The position numbers and the translations under genes are program-made. A DNA stretch of 64,000 nucleotides from Reticulitermes speratus (Eukaryota; Arthropoda; Insecta; Blattodea; Rhinotermitidae), in the NCBI GenBank assembly GCA_021186555.1, contig JAJKFL010000014.1:23753033-23817032 (forward strand), given 5' to 3'. A model generated the notes under the pieces. It saw only the letters and a list, made by a program, of their open reading frames with translations, was not told the DNA's origin and made no database searches. Positions 55,930 through 64,000 of this stretch are shown here, one piece after another (within the stretch, counting starts at the first letter, position 1; the number at the start of each line of letters is the position of its first letter).

Positions 55930-58900
55930 TTACATAATATTAACGACAGTAGACACTACCGCCTTCTGTCTGTAACTGAATTGCACTATAAGCAAAGGTG
56001 TACACATTCTGTTGAAGGGAATGACTAGACATTTACGAAAACTCCCAAAGCTTGTTTCTGATATTTGAAAACATGGTTCGTTGTTCGGTAGCAGAACAAT
56101 CCAATTGTTTATGTCTATGATATATTATTATGAATTTCGGGAGAGATGAGGAGAGAAGGAAGGGGAGAAAATAACATCTAGAATCCAATATTGAAACTGA
56201 CACTGGCTGTACGAAACTTTGACAGTATGAATGTAATGTGCACTGTGCCTATTGCAGGTACACAGTGTTATATATCTATATAGTGTACAAATCCAGAAAC
56301 TCATTTCCCCTAATGGAATCGATCATATTCCTACTTGCTCTATTTTCCATTGTTTTCCATGTCAGCACGGGTTGGGCCATCAGACCCACGTGCTAGAGCC
56401 GCATTGTGCTGCCCGGCAGGATGGCCTAGCGAGACGGGGGCAGTTATCGCCTGTTCTGCCTCATTAGCTTGGAACTGGTGGAGCTGTTTGCGTGACATTG
56501 GTCCTTACGGGGGGAACGACAAGCCGCGTGTAATGAAATGGTTTGATTTCGTGCAGAACTTAATTCGCCATCGAACCTTATCAGGACGTCTACTTTATTT
56601 CGCACTTACATTTTTTCATTCTTCTTCCAATCTAACATATCAACTGAGATTTTCATTTCATTAGCTTTCGTTTCATGTATTAAGTTCTGTTATTAGATTC
56701 TGTATTCTGAACTGCCGGGTTGTTGTATCTTACCATTTTTATCCTACACTAACCAACTAACTACCTAGTCATACCTGCTCAGGTGGTCACAAATATCCTC
56801 GTATTTTACAGAACTGAAAATGTTTATTACCGTGTGTACATGATCCAGTGGATAGTCTCTATTCTAAACCAGAAAACCCATTTAACAAGTCACTAGTCAT
56901 TTCCATTCAGATTATTATCATTCTCCCATCTGTGCCTAGGTCTTTACGCGTGTTTCTTTTCTTCGTGTTTTCCTATTAAACATTCTTTTCTTTCGCCTAC
57001 ATTGATTCTTACATCATACACTTTGAGGGTTTTCACTTTCCCATTCCTCTGGGTTTATGCAAAAGCATTCTTTCTTGTAAACATTCATTATTAGCTTCTG
57101 TACTCTTATTTTGAATGGTTCGTCCTTAGAATAATTTAAGGTTTTTGCAAGTGACGAATCTGTGTGACTCAAGGATAACCATGAATATTGGGTGACTAAG
57201 GATGCAAGAATTTGGATGCCGTCGATTATGTTCTGTTTGAAACTACTGAGGATAACCACGAAAATTTCAGTCCGGATATCTGGCACACTTAAACCAGTAG
57301 ATATGTCAAATATTAACCCATGAAAACAACGCTACAACATCCCATAACTTTTATTCCACAGTTCTATATAAAATTACTTATTCTTACTATTGTAGTTATG
57401 AATGTAGGTTATAGAAAGCACTTTTGAATCACGAAATGAACTAAAACAATTGTCCCACACCGGTTGAGCTATGTTTTTACCAAATAATTTCTTGCAATCA
57501 GTGAAAAACACTGAAGGAAGCAGTCACCGTCACAATACTTGCTTTTTACTGACAACATGAAAATCGTGTGACCTTGAACGGTAATTGTTCCCTTACAAAG
57601 GATCAGCTACCTGAGATCATACCTCTGCTATTTTTGGTTCCCCCGTGTGTACCTTCGGTAATACTGGATCTAAGCTCCTGACCGCTTCGTCGAATCCTCC
57701 ACAAACAAGCCGGTTCGGCACTGCAGAACTTACACATTAAATTTTCTGAGCTTCAGGGGTGAACATAAAACGACAAATCCACTGCAAGTGACGTAACGTA
57801 TGTAATGAGATCTGTAAGAAAGAGAAGATATAAGCATCAGCCTTGTGCCTGCTCGCCTCTAGAAATATTACAGGCCCTCTTTCTTTAACACAGTTTTTAC
57901 AAGTTTTCTAAGGGAATTCTGGGTCTCCTGAACTGAGTTCCGAATACATATTTCAAAACTGTTTTAGAGTAAGCGTGGCAACTTTATTTGAATTTCTTCT
58001 TCTTTCACAGACCTCGCCCTCAGACCTGGTCTGATTCAAAACTAATTTTTAAACCATGGACCTTTAGACATTCTGTATAATTTTTTATACTTATGCACCC
58101 AAGTTTGTTCTAACCATTGAACACATTCCAGTACGCGCTGGACAGTACAAATTCGGAAGCTCTTTATTATGCATTATTTTCTGTCCTATTAAACCAAGTA
58201 CTCTCCTCATCACTTATGGATCAAACACCCGCAAGCTTCACACCCACAAAAGTAGAAATTAAATTAAAAAATAATTATTCGAGAATTTACAAATAATTAC
58301 AGCACCTCAGTTTGTCTCAGCACCTCCAGACAGAAGAACGAATCCAAGCTCTTCTGTGAGAAGAGGTCTGTGTAGTGTGTTGTTACATCTTGTTCATGAT
58401 GTTTTGCCTCCTTCTATGGCAGTATTACTACAGATTTCTGAAGGGCTGGGGGAACTTCAGTAAGTGTACATGGTATCCTGGCCTGAATTAAAATTGGGCG
58501 TTCTCCGAGCACAAGTAACACACGATACCATTAAGGTAACGGGCTCCATTTTGATTAGTAAGTGACACATATTCGCTTACTGAAAATTATCCTAGAATCA
58601 TCATGTCTCTTCTATATGTAGTGCAATCCTCAGACCAGAAAGGCTTATTGAATCTATGAATCCCGCATGCTGCCGTAGTGAAAATGCTATCAAGCGAGGT
58701 GCAGTCAACTTAGATAAAGAAGGTACTGGGCTCGATTTTCATCCTTGCTACCGCCTGTCATGCCTGTATTTTCCTTATTCTCCACAGGTGATTTGTCTAC
58801 TGGGACAGTATAATTACATTCGGATTAAGCTGAATAGTTAATTATAAATTTTTACCTTACAATAAAATATTATGGCCCATCTCTTTCGGCAGTACGCAAA

Positions 58901-59640
58901 TTCTGCGGCTTAAACACCACAGTTACGTAACAAGTATGAGTATGTCCGTGTGCCGTCATTGCTGCTTGTGCACCCCTGGTGTGAACTGTAATGATGCTGT
59001 TTGCTCGGTTCGGATCTCCGCGTGCTGCAGTCCAGTGTTTACCCAGTTTCACGCCAATCTGAATCCGTACAAAAGATCTGGTCCTCTGTAGACGTCCCAA
59101 TTGACCGTGAACTGTTTGTTCTGCCCAAAATCTTACATTCCTACTCCAAAGAAGGAAGGAATTTCATATTTCATGCCTCCCAGCTAACAGCCGTTACAGA
59201 GTTACAGTTTGCATTTCCACAGAAGGAACTTTTTTACAAAGTTGTATTTAGTACAAGAAGCAAAATTTGTAAGCCCATCCGTGTGTCTAATTCGTTACTG
59301 AAATTGAGATTACTATGTTCTTTGGTGTATGAATGCAGAATATTTATATTGATTCGGAACATGCTGGCGCAGATGTAGGGTGAAGTATGTATTTTATTAG
59401 TTATTTAGTGTTCCTTTTCGTAGCCACCTTTGGCCTGTGCGCTGCTTCAGATTGTTTCTCAGTTGGCTTGACACTTAACTGGGCTTAAATAAAAACGTGA
59501 ACTTTAAGGACAAGCGATAACACGGCCGAGATTTGATCTGGCGCCTCCCGCATAAATCTATTTCCATCTGCTCGGTGGATGTGCCATATTAAACTACTGT
59601 GTTATATGTAACTGTACTTCGGTAGTTTCGCCTTTTACGA
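55930..59640. other. Unassigned DNA
   Basis: No supported gene or repeat. Frames at 56335-56664 (plus), 57014-57286 (minus) and 59001-59378 (plus) have no domain I recognise. 56360-56470 is locally GC-rich. Confidence 0.45.
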
Positions 59641-59689
59641 CACATTACCTATCAGACATGTTTCGCTAAACTTTATCCCTTTCGGTTTG

Positions 59690-60855
59690 TTGCCATTTTT
59701 GCAAATGTACTTTTCAATAAAAGAATTCTTACTCCACTCTCTTATGCCGGAGGACTGTGCTATCCTGTATTGGAATAAGAAATTTTTACATGTTTTTTTA
59801 TTGTCATCTCTCCTCTGCTTAGGGTGGAGATAAGGTCTGTTGGCTGTGGAAGACGAGTAGCAAATTGTCTTTTAGGGAGGGACGGAAAAGATGACATGTA
59901 AGAGACGAAATAAAGAAGCAGCTAGACCTTGCCAACGCCTGCTTCTGCTTCCATCTTCTGTTTACGTAGAAGCGGTTAACTAAATATTTTTATTGTGTGC
60001 CAGCCTTTCCCCATCTTCCTTCCCATTGTTTGCCTTGTTTCACGCATCATTGGTTTCTTTCTATTTTCCTTTGTGTTCCAATTAGAGATTGAGAACTATC
60101 ATGGATATCTTCTGTTGTGTACCTTGCCGAGTTTCTTTTTGTCAAAGCAAAGCGGCCGAGTTTTGATTGCTACCTTCCTCCGATTTCATGAAAGATTTTT
60201 TAGTCTCTGCCCAAAGCATTCTAAATCTCCTGCTGATGTGAATTATAGATCAGTGCCTTGGGTCAAACTTCTTAAGAAATTTGTAAACAATCTTCTGAAG
60301 TATATGTTTCTTGCTACTGGTATTGTAATGGTGCTGCTTCATTTGCAACCGGATGAAAATGTGATCATGAATAGCGAAAGGAGAAGCCTAATATATACTT
60401 ATTTTAAAGTACCCTTTCTGTTTTCGAGTGGAAGAACGAATACAAATCATAAGCAGACGTATTAGACTAAGCGGTAGCCTGGAGGCAATTCGAAATGGAT
60501 ACCGTATAAGTTTATAAAGTTCCCACTATGCCAGTCGGTTTTTGATTACAGAATCCTTAATTCATAGTTTTCTACGCTCTCCTTGCATGAAGTGCATGGT
60601 ATGAGCTCATGATATTTAGAGGCAGTAGCCTTCTAATAGTCATCTGATCGTCTGTCCTTCTGTGTCTTCGTCGTGGCCATGTCCATCTGATAGGATACGT
60701 TCATCTCTGTGACAAACTCAAATCGAATTTCACAATTTTCTCAGAAGAAAGCTCCTCTTAATTAAAATAAGTGAAATATAAAAACTGAAGACAGAGTGTC
60801 TACAACCGGTGCTCCGAAAGCGCATACAGAACATGGATGTTAATATTTACCTATT
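59690..60855. other. Unassigned DNA with one long frame
   Basis: An open frame of 156 codons (59995-60465) opens with hydrophobic residues, but base composition and residue order suggest chance, and no domain is visible. I do not call it a gene. Confidence 0.5.
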
Positions 60856-60857
60856 GT

Positions 60858-61048
60858 AGTGCTCGATTCCGATCCCGTTCTTGTGGGATATATGGTAGAC
60901 CAAGTGGCACTGGAGCAGTTCTTTCTCTAAATATTGCGGTTTAGCACTGTCATTTTCATTCCACCAATGCTCCATACTCATATTTATTTCATCTACCACG
61001 GACACTGTTTGACCTTAGCAATTTTCAACGTCGTTAAATAAAATACTT
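60858..61048 (+). mobile_element. SINE-like repeat, family D, copy 3
   Basis: CTCGATTCCGATCCCG, CTTGTGGGATATATGG, AAGTGGCACTGGAGCAG, ATTTTCATTCCACCAATGC, TTTGACCTTAGCAATTTTC, AACGTCGTTAAATAAAATAC. It supplies the 3' end GTCGTTAAATAAA not seen in copy 2. Confidence 0.65.
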
Positions 61049-61302
61049 CTCTGTCAGGGTACTCTAAAATCTCCTAATTTAATGGAAGCTATTTTATTAT
61101 TCTGACGCTCCGGCTGCTTTATACATCCTCATATCCCCTAAAATAGCCCTCATTACTCACTAAGTTAGGCTGAGTGGGCTTAAAATGGGCTTTGGATATT
61201 TTAGACTAGAAAAAGTTCCCCGTCTGTGCTGGTGATGGAATTCGATTGTCTGCCGGTCGTTTGCCATTCACTGGACTGGTAGATATATCCCAGGTATTTT
61301 TC

Positions 61303-61551
61303 GCGGTCAATTGGTTAGTACTCCTACTTCATATTCGAGAGTCCCCAGGTTCTAATCTCTGTCAAAAAACTGGTTATCCTGAACAGGATTTCGTGCTTTT
61401 ACTTTAGTCTATCCAGGCGAATTGCAACATAGAACTTAGCTCATTACATTCAATATCCTTCACAATTTATTATTTACTGTCAAGCTACGTAACGTTACTT
61501 TTCAACGCTACTGACAGCGTCGTTAAGCACATTGTAAATAAATAAATAAAT
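61303..61551 (+). mobile_element. tRNA-derived SINE-like repeat, family E
   Basis: Head: GGTCAATTGGTTAGTACTCC (A-box-like), CCCCAGGTTCTAATCTC (B-box-like). Body TATCCAGGCGAATTGC. 3' part CAGCGTCGTTAAGCACATTG followed by (AAAT)n. The end GTCGTTAA is shared with family D, so the two may use the same partner retrotransposon. Confidence 0.65.
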
Positions 61552-61863
61552 AACTTTCTTACTTTCTAACGAGCAAGTGCCAATTCAGAAATGAAGCCAC
61601 CAGCTTCAAGACCGAGTATGAGATAATGTGCTGCCTATTCAACGTAATACCACAACACACAGGCCGGTGCTAGATGAGTATAGAGTAATGGGGAACGAAT
61701 ATTAGAAGGATAAAACCTAAGAAAATCGGAGAAACTTTGTCGCAATGCCACTTCACCCACCACGAAACTCACTTGACTCGCCAGGGATTTAATTTGTGGG
61801 TTCGTAGTAAAAAGTCAAATTCAACACGTCTGAACTGTCGCACGACCAACTATATAAATCCAG

Positions 61864-62116
61864 GTTTTTCACCCATGGCGCAATATCCCCTAGTGGGCCA
61901 GGGCCTCCTCATTATTGAGACTTCACGATGACACTCAGACGCACCACACTCGGTAGGATTCCTCTGGACGAGTGATCAGCCCAACGCAGAGACCTCTACC
62001 TCACAACACACACTCACAAGAGACAGACATTCATGCCCCCGGCGGGATTCGAACCTGCAATACCAGCAAGCGAGCAGCAGCAGAACCACGCCTTGGACCG
62101 AGCGGCCACTGGGATC
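61864..62116 (-). mobile_element. tRNA-derived SINE, family B, copy 3
   Basis: Minus strand: head with AGTGGCCGCTCGGTCC and GGTTCGAATCCC, body CTCTTGTGAGTGTG, CAGAGACCTC complement, CACCACACTCGG complement, and a T-rich end (the complement of the A tail). A perfect 11 bp duplication TATAAATCCAG (61853-61863 and 62117-62127) flanks it. Confidence 0.92.
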
Positions 62117-62129
62117 TATAAATCCAGTT

Positions 62130-64000
62130 ACTTTCCCTTTTGAAGACTTGATACTAAGTTAAAATCATGCGCAAATTACAATCAGTATTAAATTAGTTTT
62201 TAAATCCGCCAAAGTGAGCTTTCGTTAAGTTGTACAACTTTGATCGTGTTAACGGAAGAATCTGGACATATAACACTTCTGTGACGCTTTTCCCAACCGT
62301 TACAGATGACAACATCCGACTCTAATGAGCTGTGTTAATATGCTGGCACGATCTTCCCGCAAACTCTTTCTGTGGAGGTCCCACCTATTGACCTTACTTC
62401 ACGCAAATCATCCTGGCTTGACTTTGCGTGTTTCTTTTCTGCGTTTGCAGTCTGTTTGTGGCGTTTTACAATGTCAATGGCTGCTACATGTGCCAACAGA
62501 CTTAATACCCTAATAATCTGCATTTTTCCTCACACTTTCTTTTATGGATTTAGCAAGATTCTCACCATAAATAATGAGTATATCGCTTATTGGTTTTTTT
62601 TAACGGAGACACGCTGTTCTGTGCGAGGAAAGAAATCTGTTTTTGATTGTGATTTAGATTAATATTAGTATTCGAAAAATAAGAAGTTTCTTCATTGTAT
62701 GACTTTGTGCCTTTTATTTGATTGGGTTGTTTTAGAATCGTAGAATATAACATGTAAGAACACTATGACACGGCTTGAAATTGGTTTATTAATATTGCCA
62801 TAAAATTTTAATAACATCTTGGTTTAAATTGTGACACCTAATTTGGAGTTCAATTGTTTTCTTTAAAATTTAGAATTATAGAATATTTGTACGTTTTATT
62901 TTATCTCTATCTTCGTCCTCAGGTGAGAAACAAAGAAAGAGAAGCCAATTCTGTAGAGCCAGTTAAGGAAAGCCCCACAGGACGGAGTTCATTTCAGTGG
63001 TTTATCTCAATGTGACCCTAGGACGGAAAAGTTGCCAGTCTTTTGAACTTAGGCCCAATAAATTTTAGAGCTTTACATTTTAAATCGAACAACGTTAAAG
63101 TTAAAAAATGTACTAAAATAATGCTCTTTATTTAGACATAATGGAAAAGAAGGAGAATATCAGGAATGTGTAAGGTAATGCAATTTAATGTAAGGTAGAT
63201 ACGTATGCGTATAACGAGTGGATGTCCGGGGTATCTTAGTTTACAATCGTTCTACACTTGAAACGGTAGATGAAGGGAATGCTGAAATATTTGCAAGGAA
63301 TATGAAGAACGCGTCAAAGCAGTGTCGAGTTGTCAGTTGTCTGCCTCTGCGTAATTGCAACGTGTTTATTCCCTTCCATTTTCATACAACTGAATTCTCG
63401 GAACTTGACTGGACAAGTTATTACAGTGGAAAGTCTTAGAAATGGATTGTAGGTATTCTTTTTCAATTATTAGCCGTCTTTTTGAATTCAGAGACATAAT
63501 TGTTGGGAAGGAAAGAGACATGATGTTGAAATCAATGTTGATTAGTTTATTTTTATCTTGCTTTTGTCTGATGACAATGTAAAGTATATAAGAATTTAAT
63601 ACATTACAATAGATCTTTTAGGAAATTTTAGTCTAATTATCTGCTTATGAATTATCAATAAAGGATTTATTCTTTACTACCTCCCGTTGTGTGTTAGGCT
63701 CATTCTTCTTAGTTCTCTTTTCGTGTAATTACATTTGTTACTGTGTGTAACTAAACATCAATTTATGAAAACGTAAGGTGAAATGGAGGTAAAAATCCAC
63801 GCATTTTAATCATATATTAGATGTAAGTCAATAGTTAATATTAAGCTTCGGCTGCTTTAGATACAGGAGAGTTTACACCGGCAGTCTTCGGAGAGGAAGG
63901 GCCCCCGGTTTAGACGTAGTGGTGAAAAGCAAAGTCTCTGTCCTTAGCGGGAAAGGGACCTTATCATCCTGCCCATACTTTGGTTTCCTTTTCATAAAAT
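62130..64000. other. Unassigned AT-rich DNA
   Basis: No gene or assigned repeat; short frames at 62325-62662 and 63218-63439 show nothing recognisable. Confidence 0.5.

Noticed and set aside
59995..60465. 156-codon open frame with a hydrophobic start
   Set aside because: No domain, motif or recognisable family; frames of this length occur by chance in 64 kb of six-frame sequence.

Overview
This 64 kb window looks like non-genic nuclear DNA from a large animal genome, most likely an insect. Cockroach or termite is a guess that rests only on the style of its repeats. It is AT-rich and full of simple repeats and decayed transposon pieces. I found no protein-coding exon I can defend: no open frame exceeds about 160 codons, and the longer ones fall on repeats or in low-complexity DNA. 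There are no rRNA genes, no intact tRNA genes, no CRISPR array and no operon-like structure.

What can be read is the repeat content. (1) tRNA-derived SINEs: family A (tRNA head, ACTTTACCTTT tail; best copies 35692-35975 and 39426-39692), family B (Leu/Ser-like head, A-rich tail; 7452-7715, 18592-18856, 61864-62116 minus) and family C (8964-9277 minus). Several have perfect 9-15 bp target-site duplications. A further set (D, E) is more decayed. (2) At least eight fragments of the 3' end of one non-LTR retrotransposon lineage, on both strands. (3) A dispersed repeat of about 190 bp (family F), seven copies. (4) The 3' part of a dead mariner transposase gene (35093-35395, minus). (5) Microsatellites, the largest a (TAG)n tract at 53527-53667.

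The most interesting content is a set of fold-back elements: 8191-8800, 37551-37972, 52546-53208, 33780-33970, a compact hairpin at 48131-48262, and a decayed pair at 6140-6345. Four have recognisable 11-13 bp target-site duplications (three perfect, one 12 of 13), and a fifth is tentative. In the larger ones both inverted arms carry, on opposite strands, a segment that fits the type I hammerhead ribozyme core (CUGANGA, stem II, GAAA, a tiny stem III, H17, closing stem I). Three share an ACCGTGCAT motif just inside the left boundary. Small hammerheads with a minimal stem III are known from Penelope-like retroelements, so these may be non-autonomous inverted derivatives of such elements. That origin is inference.

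The order of insertion can be partly read: several SINEs sit within very short distances of older fragments, one family A copy (7785-8125) is split by about 140 bp of other sequence, and one (3306-3553) is a SINE body joined to an inverted copy of its own tail.
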